Shown: positions 54,401-64,000, counted from the stretch's first letter. The stretch: DNA of 64,000 bases from Vibrio hepatarius (GCF_018860525.1 NZ_JAHKPM010000042.1:1-64000); one strand, 5' to 3'. The notes: generated by a model not told the origin, from the sequence alone. Program-made: numbers and translations.

Positions 54401-55648
54401 ATGAACTTGAAATCAAAACTAGAAGCAATCGCTCCGACGTTTGAGCCGGGTGGGAAGTACGAAAAGTTTTATCCAATATTTGAGGCAGTCGCCACCATCC
54501 TTTATACACCAGGAATGGTTAACAAAGGGGCAACACATGTCCGAGACAGTATTGATCTGAAACGCATTATGATTTTTGTCTGGCTAGCGACTTTTCCAAC
54601 TATGTTTTGGGGTATGTACAATATTGGTAATCAGTCTGCATTGGCATTAATGAGTCAGTACACCCCACAAAACTTAGAATCTATCGTCGCTGAAAGTTGG
54701 AGATTAGCGTTTGCTTTTGACAGTTATCAAGGGTTGGTAGAGGCTGGCTGGGGTAGTAAAATGTTGTTAGGCGCTACCCATTTCTTGCCTATCTATTTAA
54801 CAGTATTTGTCGTTGGTGGTTTTTGGGAAGTCCTATTTGCTGTTGTCAGAAAGCATGAAATCAACGAAGGTTTTTTTGTTAGTTCTGTTTTGTTTGCTTT
54901 AATCTTACCTCCAACTATACCGCTATGGCAGGCCGCATTAGGTATCTCATTTGGTATTGTGGTAGCCAAAGAAATTTTTGGAGGCACAGGTCGTAACTTT
55001 CTAAATCCAGCGTTAGCAGGAAGAGCATTTTTATATTTTGCTTATCCGGCTAATATGTCTGGGGGTAGCGTATGGGTAGCCGCTGACGGATACTCAGGCG
55101 CCACGCCATTGAGTCAGTGGTATGAGGGTGGAAGCAATAATTTAATCAATAATATGACAGGTGAGGCGATTACATGGAATGACGCTTTTCTGGGTAATAT
55201 CCCAGGCTCAATTGGTGAGGGCTCCACATTGCTTGTGATGTTAGGAGGTATAATTTTAATTGGAATGCGTATCGCTTCATGGAGGATTGTTGCTGGCGTT
55301 ATTCTTGGATTGTTTGTCGGCTCAACCATACTTAACCTAATTGGATCACAAACCAACCCTATGTTCTCTATGCCATTTTACTGGCACTTTGTTTTGGGAG
55401 GTGTCGCTTTTGGTACTTTCTTTATGGCAACAGACCCTGTATCTGCTGCTTATACCAACTCAGGGAAATGGGCATATGGTATTTTGATTGGATTGATGGC
55501 GATTTTAATACGAGTGCTCAACCCTGCTTATCCGGAAGGGATTATGTTGGCTATTTTGTTTGCTAATCTATTTGCTCCCCTGTTTGATTTTATTACCAAG
55601 GAAGCAAATGCTAAGAGAAGGCGGCAGAGATCCACTCGCCTAAGGTAG
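54401..55648 (+). CDS. nqrB: Orphan NqrB: Na+-translocating NADH:quinone reductase subunit B homologue
   Basis: A 415-residue protein with about ten helices. The covalent FMN-binding Thr is Thr235 in SGATPLSQW, and [19 protein letters not shown] and [11 protein letters not shown] are the NqrB/RnfD family motifs. AGGAAG precedes the ATG at 54401; the frame is open further upstream to 54257 but without support. No nqrA, C, D, E or F gene is near it, so it is a solo copy, divergent from the CIO oxidase. The ancestral operon should lie elsewhere. Confidence 0.92.
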   Translation: MNLKSKLEAIAPTFEPGGKYEKFYPIFEAVATILYTPGMVNKGATHVRDSIDLKRIMIFVWLATFPTMFWGMYNIGNQSALALMSQYTPQNLESIVAESWRLAFAFDSYQGLVEAGWGSKMLLGATHFLPIYLTVFVVGGFWEVLFAVVRKHEINEGFFVSSVLFALILPPTIPLWQAALGISFGIVVAKEIFGGTGRNFLNPALAGRAFLYFAYPANMSGGSVWVAADGYSGATPLSQWYEGGSNNLINNMTGEAITWNDAFLGNIPGSIGEGSTLLVMLGGIILIGMRIASWRIVAGVILGLFVGSTILNLIGSQTNPMFSMPFYWHFVLGGVAFGTFFMATDPVSAAYTNSGKWAYGILIGLMAILIRVLNPAYPEGIMLAILFANLFAPLFDFITKEANAKRRRQRSTRLR

Positions 55649-55660
55649 AATAACGGCTTC

Positions 55661-56368
55661 TCACCATGGTAGTGATTGCCCATCGTAGGTCAGAAAACTG
55701 CCGCTGGATTCTGGGGTCGCCTTCTCCATGATATCCAGAATATCAGCTGCTACTTTGTCCGGACTAAAAAGTTTTCCGGTAGGAACGTTAGCTTGAAAAG
55801 GCTTTGAAAGCGCAGTATCAGTGGTACCCGGATGAATAGATAAAATACAGGCTTTAGGCATACGCCTTGACCACTCTATACTGATGTTTTTTATCAACAT
55901 ATTGAGGGCAGCTTTGGACGATCGGTAACTGTACCAACCACCCAGTTTGTTGTCTTCAATACTGCCTACTTTAGCGGAAATAGTGATAAATTTGGGTTGT
56001 TCGCTTGAACTTAAACAAGAAGAAAAATATTTTGCAATCATTAGTGTAGGTAGAGCGTTTACTGCCATGTTATGCAAGAAAAAGTCAGGCTGACAAGATT
56101 GAAGGTTTTTTTCAGGGCCCTGATCTGTACTATGTAACAGCCCCACAGCATTAATAATCAAGTCTAATGATGAAAACTGGCAGGCGAGACTTTTTAATTC
56201 CTGCTCAGAGGTGATGTCAATACGATGCCACTTAATATCATTCGCATGGTCTTCTGGTTGTTGATTATGGTAAGTAGCGTGAAGGTCAATGTTTGTTTTT
56301 TGATTCAGTAGGCACTTGCACAGTGAGTAGCCTATACCGCCATTTCCGCCAAAAATAAGTACTTTCAT
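55661..56368 (-). CDS. Short-chain dehydrogenase/reductase, C-factor-like
   Basis: A 235-residue SDR. The nucleotide motif is FGGNGGIGYSLCKCL; the catalytic set is Ser in ITISAKVGS and YxxxK in YSYRSSKAAL. It resembles CsgA/C-factor-like SDRs. Substrate unknown. It is convergent with nqrB (12 bp apart). Confidence 0.88.
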   Translation of the reverse strand: MKVLIFGGNGGIGYSLCKCLLNQKTNIDLHATYHNQQPEDHANDIKWHRIDITSEQELKSLACQFSSLDLIINAVGLLHSTDQGPEKNLQSCQPDFFLHNMAVNALPTLMIAKYFSSCLSSSEQPKFITISAKVGSIEDNKLGGWYSYRSSKAALNMLIKNISIEWSRRMPKACILSIHPGTTDTALSKPFQANVPTGKLFSPDKVAADILDIMEKATPESSGSFLTYDGQSLPW

Positions 56369-56585
56369 ATGCTGCCTATGTTGCTGTATTTGCTAAAGAA
56401 CAGCTTTAAAATATAACTATTCTTTACTGGCAAGGTATTTCTTATTGGTTTGTGTGACTCTATTCACGCAAATAATAAAGACTTATACAGAAATCTATAA
56501 AAACCCCGTCTGTCACTAAAGATCGTAAATCTATACGCTACGTTTATATGTAATAAATTTACCATCATTTTGAGGGCGAGAAAAT

Positions 56586-57581
56586 ATGCTACCAGTCCGG
56601 AGAAGTTTTGTGGCGGCGCTGCTCTGTATTGTTACATTCGTTGCCGCCATTCTGGGTCTTGATCAATTTAACTGGCGCAAAAATACTCACATGCATGAGG
56701 TTAGAGTGGGGGTATCTTTGACTCCTTTGGCCTCGCCATTTTTGATTGCAGAACACTTAGGTTTGTTTAAAGAGCATGGCCTTAAAGTTTCGCTTTTTCC
56801 TTGCGCAAGTAGTACGGCTTGTACCCAACTGATGTTAAGTCGCGATGTAGAATATGCGACAGCCTCTGAATCTGTTGTTATGTTTCAAAGTTTTGAACAA
56901 AGTAATTTAGCATTGCTAGTCAGCTTTGTTGAATCAGATAATGATTTAAAGCTGCTGTCATTGAGTCCTTCTGATATCAATCAGATAAGTCAGTTAGCAG
57001 GCAAAAGGGTTGGTGTTGTAAAAGGAAGCGCTAGTGAGTTTTATTTTGATTCAGTTTTGATCGCGAATAACCAAAAAGCATTAAATATAGAAAAGGTATA
57101 TTTGCAGCCTCATGAACTCGTTCCAGCTTTGCTTTCATTTAGTGTTGAAGCTATCTCAGCTTGGGAGCCAATGGGTTATAAAGCGGATATACAGTCAACC
57201 TCGGAAGTTAAAAACCTCGGTACTCCGGGAATTTATCAACATTCCTTCAATTTGTTGTCGACTGAAACCTATCTAGAGTTTGCAGGCCAGGAGCCTGTTC
57301 ATTTATTGAAAGCACTCGATGAAGCGGTAGAGTGGATTAATGCAAACCCCGATGCGGCATCAAGGCTAATTGCTAAGAGATTGAATATACCCCTTAATCA
57401 AGTTAAGTGGTCGTGGGAAGACTATGTATTCCGTTTGTCTTTGGGGAATTCGTTACTTTCAAATTTACAATTACAGGCAAGATGGGCATTAAAGGAAGGC
57501 TTAGTTAGCAAGGAACAGCCTGATTTCAGGGAGTTGTTTTTTACACAACCTTATCAACAAATTATTGCTTTGAGAGACTGA
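56586..57581 (+). CDS. ABC-type solute-binding protein (NMT1/SsuA-like), N-terminally anchored
   Basis: A 331-residue protein with one N-terminal hydrophobic segment (about 9-25) that may be an uncleaved anchor or signal, then a type II periplasmic-binding fold (EVRVGVSLTPLASPFLIAEH, LGLFKEHGLKVSLFPCASST, LAGKRVGVVKGSASEFYFDS). No ABC permease or ATPase gene is adjacent. It lies 3 bp before a membrane diguanylate cyclase, so it is probably the sensory input for it, not a transport component. Ligand unknown. Confidence 0.88.
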   Translation: MLPVRRSFVAALLCIVTFVAAILGLDQFNWRKNTHMHEVRVGVSLTPLASPFLIAEHLGLFKEHGLKVSLFPCASSTACTQLMLSRDVEYATASESVVMFQSFEQSNLALLVSFVESDNDLKLLSLSPSDINQISQLAGKRVGVVKGSASEFYFDSVLIANNQKALNIEKVYLQPHELVPALLSFSVEAISAWEPMGYKADIQSTSEVKNLGTPGIYQHSFNLLSTETYLEFAGQEPVHLLKALDEAVEWINANPDAASRLIAKRLNIPLNQVKWSWEDYVFRLSLGNSLLSNLQLQARWALKEGLVSKEQPDFRELFFTQPYQQIIALRD

Positions 57582-57584
57582 ACC

Positions 57585-58931
57585 ATGCTGAATTCATTGT
57601 TTAAAAAGCTGTTTGTCTTATCAACCACTACTTTAATGTTAACACTGTTTATTATTGTCTCTTTTAGCAGAGTAGCTGCTGAGCAAAGAGAAACTAAAGT
57701 AGAGTTGGATCAAATTATCGATCTTCAACTTTCAGTGGATTTACTTAGAAGCCAATTATGGTTTTTTCTTCAGTTTGGCGATGAATTGAGCCTAAACCAA
57801 GTTGAACTAGCTCAAGCCGAACTCGCGACCAAGCTTGCAAAATATAAAAAATCTCACAATCAACTAGAAAATATACAGAGAATGAACCACAGCTTGAATG
57901 CATTATTAACGAGAGAAATACAGCTTTATGTTGTAGAGGCCAGTGAGTCAGAGAGCGTAAACTCTATAGGTTTTCTTCATTCTAGGTACAATATGATAGT
58001 ACAAAATATGACTGAGGAATTGGCGTATGTTCACCAATCCGCTTTGAACCGTAACACAGATAACGTTCAAAGCGTCATGATGTATGCAGCTGCTTGGTTG
58101 GTTGTTTGTTCCTTTTTAGTGAGTGCGACTGCTTGGTTGATTTCTTTTCGATTTAAAGCCGGTGTTGAAGCGATGAAAAAGGCTATTGTAGATTTAGCGA
58201 ATGGTAATCTCGATTCCAAAGTAGAAGTAGTGAAGATGGATGAGGAGTTTAGAAGAATGGCTCGTTTCTTTGATGAAATGACGGTATCCCTTCGTGACAC
58301 TACTGTGACTAAACAAGAATTGGAAGATGAGGTTAAACGTCAAACTAAACAGTTGATTCATAAACAAGAGCAACTCATTTTTCTTGCAGAACATGATCCT
58401 TTGACTAATTTAATGAACCGTCGAGCTTTCGACAGAGCATTGGAAAGTGCTATTGTGAAAGCTAATCGAAGTAATTGTAAATTAGCGATATTTTTCATTG
58501 ATCTTGATGAATTTAAGTCAGTAAATGATACTTTTGGTCATGATGCTGGTGATGCTATTTTGGTTGAGGTTTCTAACCGTATTCTTACCGCGATTCGAGA
58601 ATCTGATTTTGCTTGCCGCTTAGGGGGCGATGAGTTTGTGGTATGCCTTGATTTGCTCAATGACTTCGATGTTGTCACCGTAAAAGCACAACAGCTTTTA
58701 GAAATCATTAACCTTCCAATCAATTTCAATAACCGCACATTAAAAGTAGGTGCGAGTATTGGAGTAAGTTACTTCCCTGATCATACAAGGAACAAGGAAG
58801 TACTAGTCAGTCTAGCGGATGAAGCTATGTATCGTGCTAAACAAATGGTAGGCCCAGCATGTTTTGATGGTCGTTCGACGATTTGTAAAAAGGCCGTTTC
58901 GCCAGTACGTTTAACGTCAATTAATGAGTAA
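57585..58931 (+). CDS. Membrane-bound HAMP-GGDEF diguanylate cyclase
   Basis: A 448-residue protein: membrane segment (about 10-30), periplasmic helical domain (to about 165), second segment (168-188), HAMP (to about 240), coiled coil, then GGDEF domain (about 265-430). GGDEF (347-351) is intact and the inhibitory RxxD site (RESD, 338-341) is five residues upstream, so it should make c-di-GMP with feedback control. It lies 3 bp after the binding-protein gene; together they look like a ligand-to-c-di-GMP unit. Its 3' end overlaps the next gene on the other strand by 11 bp. Confidence 0.93.
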   Translation: MLNSLFKKLFVLSTTTLMLTLFIIVSFSRVAAEQRETKVELDQIIDLQLSVDLLRSQLWFFLQFGDELSLNQVELAQAELATKLAKYKKSHNQLENIQRMNHSLNALLTREIQLYVVEASESESVNSIGFLHSRYNMIVQNMTEELAYVHQSALNRNTDNVQSVMMYAAAWLVVCSFLVSATAWLISFRFKAGVEAMKKAIVDLANGNLDSKVEVVKMDEEFRRMARFFDEMTVSLRDTTVTKQELEDEVKRQTKQLIHKQEQLIFLAEHDPLTNLMNRRAFDRALESAIVKANRSNCKLAIFFIDLDEFKSVNDTFGHDAGDAILVEVSNRILTAIRESDFACRLGGDEFVVCLDLLNDFDVVTVKAQQLLEIINLPINFNNRTLKVGASIGVSYFPDHTRNKEVLVSLADEAMYRAKQMVGPACFDGRSTICKKAVSPVRLTSINE

Positions 58932-59439
58932 CGTCCATATGGTTTAATGCGCTATTAAACAGTTCAATATTTTTATTATCAATGTGGTAACCATTACGAT
59001 CACTGGCATGAAGAGTGGCTACGAATTTTATCTTGTTATATTCAAAAAACTCACTGAAAAACGCTCTAAAAATTGGGCATAATCTACGATTTCCCGAGCT
59101 TGATACAACAAACCCTCGTTTTGATGTGAGTAAGTTTGCTTGGCTTTTGAGTTTTGGTGAATCACCAAGTTCGGTTAGTCTATCAATGAGGTTTTTCATT
59201 GGAGCAGTGACTGCATACCAATAAACAGGTGAGGCAAAAACGATATTGTCGGCGTGTCTTATCTTATCGATTAAACAATAAAAATCGTCATCTGGATATT
59301 GATTATCATAACGGTATGGTGTGATGTTAAGTGTATCGAGATAAATCACTTCGCATTCGTGGTCAGTATAAATTTTACCGATGGTTTTTGCTGTATTACC
59401 ATTTTTATTCGCACTTGAAAATAGGATTAAAGTTTGCAT
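58921..59439 (-). CDS. NAD(P)H-dependent FMN reductase/flavodoxin-fold protein
   Basis: A 172-residue flavodoxin-like protein. The phosphate loop is LFSSANKNGNTAKTIG and the flavin-contacting segment IVFASPVYWYAVTAPMKNLIDRL is typical of the NADPH-dependent FMN reductase family. Likely an oxidoreductase for quinones or iron. It is convergent with the diguanylate cyclase gene with an 11-bp overlap. Confidence 0.87.
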   Translation of the reverse strand: MQTLILFSSANKNGNTAKTIGKIYTDHECEVIYLDTLNITPYRYDNQYPDDDFYCLIDKIRHADNIVFASPVYWYAVTAPMKNLIDRLTELGDSPKLKSQANLLTSKRGFVVSSSGNRRLCPIFRAFFSEFFEYNKIKFVATLHASDRNGYHIDNKNIELFNSALNHMDVTH

Positions 59440-59756
59440 GATTCGCCCTATGATTGTTGAGAATCTTTAAACCTAAGAGCTCAACTATACTTGAGGTCAA
59501 TAATAAACTTTAGAGGTTCTCTATTTGAGGAAAACTTTTGGTCAACGAATGTTAATGATTTGAACCTTAATCATCAGCATTATGGCTTCACAGCTCATTA
59601 TTTTTAGAACAAAGTGCAATTTATTTCGTATTTGTTGTCTATGCCATTAAAAAACATAGTGAATATTAATGTTGGTAATTATTCATATACTATTGTTGTC
59701 GAATTTGTATTTTGTCCGTATAAAAATTGTTCTTCATATTGTTAAAAGGATTTTGT
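59440..59756. other. Intergenic region upstream of the RND pair
   Basis: 317 bp, AT-rich, no credible gene. It contains the arms ATGATT and AATCAT around 59557-59576, a possible operator, and should hold the promoter of the RND genes. Nothing else is clear. Confidence 0.4.
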
Positions 59757-60902
59757 ATGCGAGTGAAGGTGTTACGTTGGTCCCTACCTCTTATCATATT
59801 AGGAGCGGCATACGGAGGCTATGTTGCTATCTCGTCAGGTAATGCAGAAGCATTAGAAACCAAACCAACTAATACATCACTAACTGTCAAAGTCTCTCCA
59901 CTTCGTTCTAGTGATCATAATGTTGTTATTACCAGTCATGGTGAGGTGTCTCCTGTTGAAATTACTCAACTTTCTGCCCAAGTATCAGGTGAGGTTGTCA
60001 GTTGGCATCCAAGCTTTGTTGCTGGTGGCATTGTCAAAAAAGGTGAGATCTTATTTTCGGTTGAGAGTGAAAACTACTATGCAGCTGTACTTCAGGCAGA
60101 GGCTGACCTAGCTACCGCTCAAGCGTCATTGATAGAAGAAAAAGCCAAGGCTGAGGTTGCCAAGCGTCAGGCGAAAAATGTTCCTTCTAGTCAAGTGACC
60201 GATCTTTATCTGCGTAAACCTCAGGTTCTTAGTGCAAAAGCTCAGGTGAAATCTGCGACGGCATCGTTAAAAAGGGCAAAACGGGATCTTGATAAATGTC
60301 GTGTAGTTGCACCATACAATGCTTTGGTTATTGAGCGAGAAATTGGTGTGGGGCAATATATTTCTGCAGGTACACGAGTAGCGACCCTAAACAATATTGA
60401 AGCTGCTGAAATCCATATTCCGATTGCTGGCTTTGATAGTGTTTTTTTACCTCAAGAATACGCTAGTGTGACAGCCAAAGTGACCCGTAAGGGGGTCAAT
60501 AATATTGAACGTGAAGGAAAAATTGAGAGAGATATCGGTGTTATTGACAGTGCGACGCGCATGACAAATTTAGTGATAAAAGTGACAGACCCTTATGCGT
60601 TATCTTCCAGTGCATCTCCCCTCAAGTTTGGTTCATATGTTGAAGTCCAGTTTATCGGTAAAATGTTAAAACATGTCTACCGTCTTCCTCAAGAGCTGGT
60701 AAATAATCGTCAGGTGTGGGTGGTGAATGAGAATGATGAGCTTGAGCCTCGTAATGTTAATGTAATAAGGGCTGAGCAGGAGTTCATTCTTATAAATGAA
60801 GGTCTAAACGATAGCGATCGCCTCGTATTGACTGTACCTGAGTACCCCCAAAAAGGAACTCGAGTAGAACTAAGTACCGTTGATAATTATTTTAAACAAT
60901 AA
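59757..60902 (+). CDS. RND efflux membrane-fusion (adaptor) protein
   Basis: A 381-residue periplasmic adaptor anchored by an N-terminal helix (about 5-20). Features are the split lipoyl/barrel-sandwich halves (EVSPVEITQLSAQVSGEVVS and YNALVIEREIGVGQYISAG) around a coiled-coil hairpin (LQAEADLATAQASLIEEKAK), then beta-barrel domain. AAAGGA precedes the ATG at 59757. It is 10 bp before the RND permease gene, forming a pump operon. No outer-membrane channel gene is in view. Confidence 0.92.
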   Translation: MRVKVLRWSLPLIILGAAYGGYVAISSGNAEALETKPTNTSLTVKVSPLRSSDHNVVITSHGEVSPVEITQLSAQVSGEVVSWHPSFVAGGIVKKGEILFSVESENYYAAVLQAEADLATAQASLIEEKAKAEVAKRQAKNVPSSQVTDLYLRKPQVLSAKAQVKSATASLKRAKRDLDKCRVVAPYNALVIEREIGVGQYISAGTRVATLNNIEAAEIHIPIAGFDSVFLPQEYASVTAKVTRKGVNNIEREGKIERDIGVIDSATRMTNLVIKVTDPYALSSSASPLKFGSYVEVQFIGKMLKHVYRLPQELVNNRQVWVVNENDELEPRNVNVIRAEQEFILINEGLNDSDRLVLTVPEYPQKGTRVELSTVDNYFKQ

Positions 60903-60912
60903 GGTGCGCAGC

Positions 60913-63900
60913 ATGGATGATATGAAACCTAAGGGATTAATTGCCTACTTCGCCCATAACCCAGTGGCCGCAAATCTTATAATGGTGTTTGTTCTAATAG
61001 TGGGTACAGTGAGCTTTTTATTTATTCAAAGACAAATGTTTCCCAATCTTGAGGTTAACTATATTAACGTCAATGTTCAATATCCAGGAGCATCTCCTCA
61101 AGAGATCGAAGAGAGTATTCTGATAAAAATAGAAGAGTCTTTGAAAAATGTGTCTGGCATAAAAAAAGCGGTAACAACAGTTTTTCGAGGTAGTGGATCT
61201 ATTGAGATAGAGGTGGATGTCGATCGCAAAATAGAGGATGTTCTTGTCAAGGTTCAACAAAAGGTAGATGCGATATCCAATTTGCCGTTAGGTATGGAGC
61301 CTATTCAAGTTTTTCAATATGAATTTCAGCAGGATGTTATCGAAATGGTTTTGGTCGGCGATCGTTCGTTATGGCAACTTAAACCAATAGCTAAGCAAAT
61401 TGAAGATGAGTTGCTGCAATTAAACAATGTCGCTTTGGTTGATCTAAGTGCACCGGATTATGAAATAGGTATTGAAGTCGCGCCGGAAATGCTGCGTAAA
61501 TATAACCTGACATTAACGGACATCAGTACGGCTATCCAACAATATTCAGCCAATTATTCTGCAGGTGAAGTTAGAACGGATGGAGGGCTGATATCGGTTA
61601 GGATTGAAAACCAATATTACAATGGCGAAGACTTTCGGTTTATACCCGTTAAGATTGGTAGAAATGGGAGTAGGGTATTGCTTCAAGACGTTGCCCAAAT
61701 TAGGGACGGCTTTACCGAAGACGAACGTTATTTTAAGTATTCTGGACAAAATGCAATTTATCTATCTGTCAAAGCAACCAAAGATCAAAACATGGTGACA
61801 GTCGCTGAATCTGTCAAAGCGTATATTGAGCAAAAGAACCCACAACTTCCGGTAGATCTTAAGGTAAAGATACTGGTTGATATGACGTATTATTTAAATG
61901 CTCGCCTTGACATGATGTTAAAAAATCTAATGCAGGGTGCTGTACTTGTGGCCTTGATGCTGAGTTTATTTTTGCGCGTTAAACTTGCGATGTGGGTGAT
62001 GATTGGTTTACCAGTTTGCTTCTTGGGAGCTGTTATGCTCATGCCTTTGGTCGGTGTGAGTATTAATATCGTATCATTATTTGCCTTTATTATGGTCCTG
62101 GTTATCGTTGTTGATGACGCCATTGTCATTGGCGAAAGTGCATACACCGAAATAGAAAAGCAAGGTAGTGGTATCAATAGTGTTGTAGAAGGTACACAAC
62201 GAGTAGCTACACCTGCGACATTTGGAGTGCTGACAACAATTGCTGTTTTTGCGCCTTTTCTTATGTCAAAAGGTATTGAAAGCGCTTTCTTTTTTGGTAT
62301 TGCCTCTATTGTCATTCTTTGCTTGATTTTTAGTCTCATCGAATCCAAGTTAATTTTGCCTTCACATTTAGCCCATTCAACATTTAAACCAATTGAAAAG
62401 GGCAGTTGGCGAGACCGATTTAACTGCATTTTTTTTAACTTCGTTAATGGCCCATATCGTCGCTGTATAACCTTTTGTACCTATTGGCGGTGGAGCGTAT
62501 TGGCAAGTTTTATGGCTATTCTGGCGGTAAGTATTGCCTTAGTTATTGGAGACTATGTGCGTATTATTCCCTCCCCTAAAGTTCCCCATGACTTTCCAAC
62601 TATAAAACTCATTATGAATGATAATGTGTCGAGTGAACAGACGATTCAGGCACTTAAATCGATTGAAAGCACTGTACTCGAAGGTGATAAACAAATTGAG
62701 CTGCAAACGGGACAAAAGATGATTCGGGACATACTTACATTTAGTCAAGGGCGAAAGGAAGGTCTAATGGTGATCGCTCTTGTCGATGAAGATAAACGTC
62801 CTTTTAACACCTTTGAACTTGCCCGTCGATGGCGTGAGGCGATACCTAATATTCCAGCCAAAAAAATGCTGACAGTGTCTGATAATGTTAATAACAGCGG
62901 TAAAGGAGATGAGTTTGGATTTTTGTTGTATGGCTCTGATATAGAGACACTTAATGCAGCAGGTAGGGAACTCATTTTGGATCTGAAGCAGCAAGAAGGG
63001 CTGTTTGATATTTCTTCATCAATGGATACCGGAAGTAAAGAGATACTCCTTTCTCTTAAGCCTATTGCTTATGACTTAGGCATTAGTTTATCTGATATTG
63101 GTGCACAAGTTGGAGGAAGTTTTTACGGTGGTGAAGCACAGCGCATGATCAGAGAAGGAGAGGAAATTAGAGTGATGGTCCGTTACCCTAAGTTAACGCG
63201 AGAAGCTTTTGCTTCATTGCGCTACGCTTTGATCACCACTTCTGAAGGGCAAAAGGTGATGCTGGGTGACGTGGTGAATATTGTACAGCAACCAGGAGTC
63301 AGCAGCATACGACGTGAAGGTGGTTTTCGGAGTGTTTATGTGTATGGTTCCATTGATGAGGAGCTAGTTGAACCCGATGAAGTTGTCACTCAGGTTAATG
63401 AATTGATTTTGCCAAGTATTTTAGCGCGACACATTGGTGTTAAAAGTCAATTAGGAGGTTCAATAGAAGATCAGCAAGCTCAGCAGGATGAGCAGATAAT
63501 CTTCTTTGTTGCAGGTATGATCATTGTTTATATTCTGCTTGCCGTTCCACTTAAGAGCTATACTCAGCCTTTAATCATTATGTCAGTCATTCCATTTAGT
63601 CTAACGGGTGCTATTTGGGGACATTATTGGTTTGGTATTGACTTGAGTATGATGTCAACGTTTGGACTTATTGCTGCAGCTGGTGTGGTCATTAATGACT
63701 CTTTAGTTATGACAGATTACGTGAACCAAGTTAGAAGTAAAGGATCTTCAATCAAAGAAGCGGTTATAGAAGCTGGTTGTGATAGGTTTAGGGCCATTGT
63801 TTTAACGTCAATTACTACTTTTGCTGGAGTCTTACCTATTATGTTTGAGACTAGTTTGCAAGCTCGGTTTGTTATCCCCATGGCGGTTGCTTTAGGTTTT

Positions 63901-64000
63901 TCAGTCTTGTTTGCTACAATGTTGACGTTGATTTTAGTTCCTTGTTTATACCTAATTTTAGATGACTTTAATGACTTCGCTCAAAGGGCCAAGAATCTTA
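60913..64000 (+). CDS. RND efflux permease, truncated by window end
   Basis: The frame starts at ATG 60913 (MDDMKPKGLIAYFAHNPVAA) and stays open to the end of the window, 1029 codons seen. Typical RND features: FIQRQMFPNLEVNYINVNVQYPGASPQEI in part, the proton-relay acid motif IVVDDAIVIGES in helix 4, and a C-terminal helix set (SMMSTFGLIAAAGVVINDSL). This is a HAE/MMPL-like inner-membrane proton antiporter working with the adaptor upstream. The usual length is about 1020-1040, so only the last residues are likely missing. Substrate unknown. Confidence 0.93.
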   Translation, partial: MDDMKPKGLIAYFAHNPVAANLIMVFVLIVGTVSFLFIQRQMFPNLEVNYINVNVQYPGASPQEIEESILIKIEESLKNVSGIKKAVTTVFRGSGSIEIEVDVDRKIEDVLVKVQQKVDAISNLPLGMEPIQVFQYEFQQDVIEMVLVGDRSLWQLKPIAKQIEDELLQLNNVALVDLSAPDYEIGIEVAPEMLRKYNLTLTDISTAIQQYSANYSAGEVRTDGGLISVRIENQYYNGEDFRFIPVKIGRNGSRVLLQDVAQIRDGFTEDERYFKYSGQNAIYLSVKATKDQNMVTVAESVKAYIEQKNPQLPVDLKVKILVDMTYYLNARLDMMLKNLMQGAVLVALMLSLFLRVKLAMWVMIGLPVCFLGAVMLMPLVGVSINIVSLFAFIMVLVIVVDDAIVIGESAYTEIEKQGSGINSVVEGTQRVATPATFGVLTTIAVFAPFLMSKGIESAFFFGIASIVILCLIFSLIESKLILPSHLAHSTFKPIEKGSWRDRFNCIFFNFVNGPYRRCITFCTYWRWSVLASFMAILAVSIALVIGDYVRIIPSPKVPHDFPTIKLIMNDNVSSEQTIQALKSIESTVLEGDKQIELQTGQKMIRDILTFSQGRKEGLMVIALVDEDKRPFNTFELARRWREAIPNIPAKKMLTVSDNVNNSGKGDEFGFLLYGSDIETLNAAGRELILDLKQQEGLFDISSSMDTGSKEILLSLKPIAYDLGISLSDIGAQVGGSFYGGEAQRMIREGEEIRVMVRYPKLTREAFASLRYALITTSEGQKVMLGDVVNIVQQPGVSSIRREGGFRSVYVYGSIDEELVEPDEVVTQVNELILPSILARHIGVKSQLGGSIEDQQAQQDEQIIFFVAGMIIVYILLAVPLKSYTQPLIIMSVIPFSLTGAIWGHYWFGIDLSMMSTFGLIAAAGVVINDSLVMTDYVNQVRSKGSSIKEAVIEAGCDRFRAIVLTSITTFAGVLPIMFETSLQARFVIPMAVALGFSVLFATMLTLILVPCLYLILDDFNDFAQRAKNL

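Noticed and set aside
61018..62994. Several minus-strand frames opposite the RND permease
   Set aside because: The plus frame is open and has clear RND motifs throughout; these are shadows.
1..64000. tRNA or rRNA genes, CRISPR arrays, insertion sequences, integron attC sites
   Set aside because: None seen by eye; a covariance-model or repeat search would be needed to exclude short ones.

Overview
The window looks like part of a Vibrionaceae genome, most likely the smaller chromosome (chromosome II) of a Vibrio species. I infer this from the gene families: a second glyA grouped with split gcv genes, nadE beside a NadD-like gene, norR/hmp, a chromosomal qnr, a VpsT/CsgD-like regulator, the mal/glg/pulA set and a cyanide-insensitive-type bd oxidase. 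Base composition looks moderately AT-rich throughout. I saw no rRNA, tRNA, CRISPR array, insertion sequence or integron attC array.

Layout. 1-1806: 3' end of a non-ribosomal peptide synthetase (adenylation end, carrier, thioesterase) and a bidirectional terminator. 1856-8972: glycine cleavage locus, with glyA-gcvH-gcvP leftward, an XRE-cupin regulator and gcvT rightward, and two matching palindromes that look like the regulator's operators. 9089-13374: secreted trypsin-like protease, VpsT-like LuxR regulator, AraC regulator and MATE pump. 13480-14927: NAD biosynthesis pair. 14958-22262: GGDEF-EAL protein, LysR/MFS pair, glutaredoxin-type proteins, DMT exporter and HAD phosphatase. 22314-25316: NorR and flavohaemoglobin Hmp, with NorR-type sites and a sigma-54 promoter between them. 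25354-30172: YaeQ, cold-shock protein, ArfA (whose stop codon lies in the loop of a long hairpin), DacA-type carboxypeptidase and small regulators.

30398-33001 encodes a large putative lipoprotein of unknown family whose C-terminal half resembles GT-B glycosyltransferases; a FadR-like palindrome precedes it. 33289-35021 is folX-folE-folM, a pterin (tetrahydromonapterin-type) operon. 35179-36437 holds a small hypothetical gene and a winged-helix/nuclease-like protein. 36532-47807 is a starch/maltodextrin utilisation region (glgX, lamB, malM, a dual-GH13 pullulanase) with MalT-type sites, interrupted by a chimeric pseudogene and soxR. 48215-50342 is a BLUF photoreceptor gene 10 bp from a chemoreceptor gene. 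Then come msrA, qnr, a CIO-type bd oxidase with an unlisted 32-residue subunit gene, and a stand-alone nqrB divergent from it. 55661-58931 has an SDR and a two-gene unit of a periplasmic-binding protein plus membrane diguanylate cyclase. The window ends in an RND efflux pair, with the permease running off the end.

Main themes are one-carbon/glycine metabolism, nitrosative and redox stress, c-di-GMP and environmental sensing (light, solutes), and alpha-glucan degradation. The least explained items are the GT-B-like lipoprotein, the BLUF-chemoreceptor pair, the orphan nqrB next to the oxidase, the binding-protein/diguanylate-cyclase pair and the microhomology-joined pseudogene.
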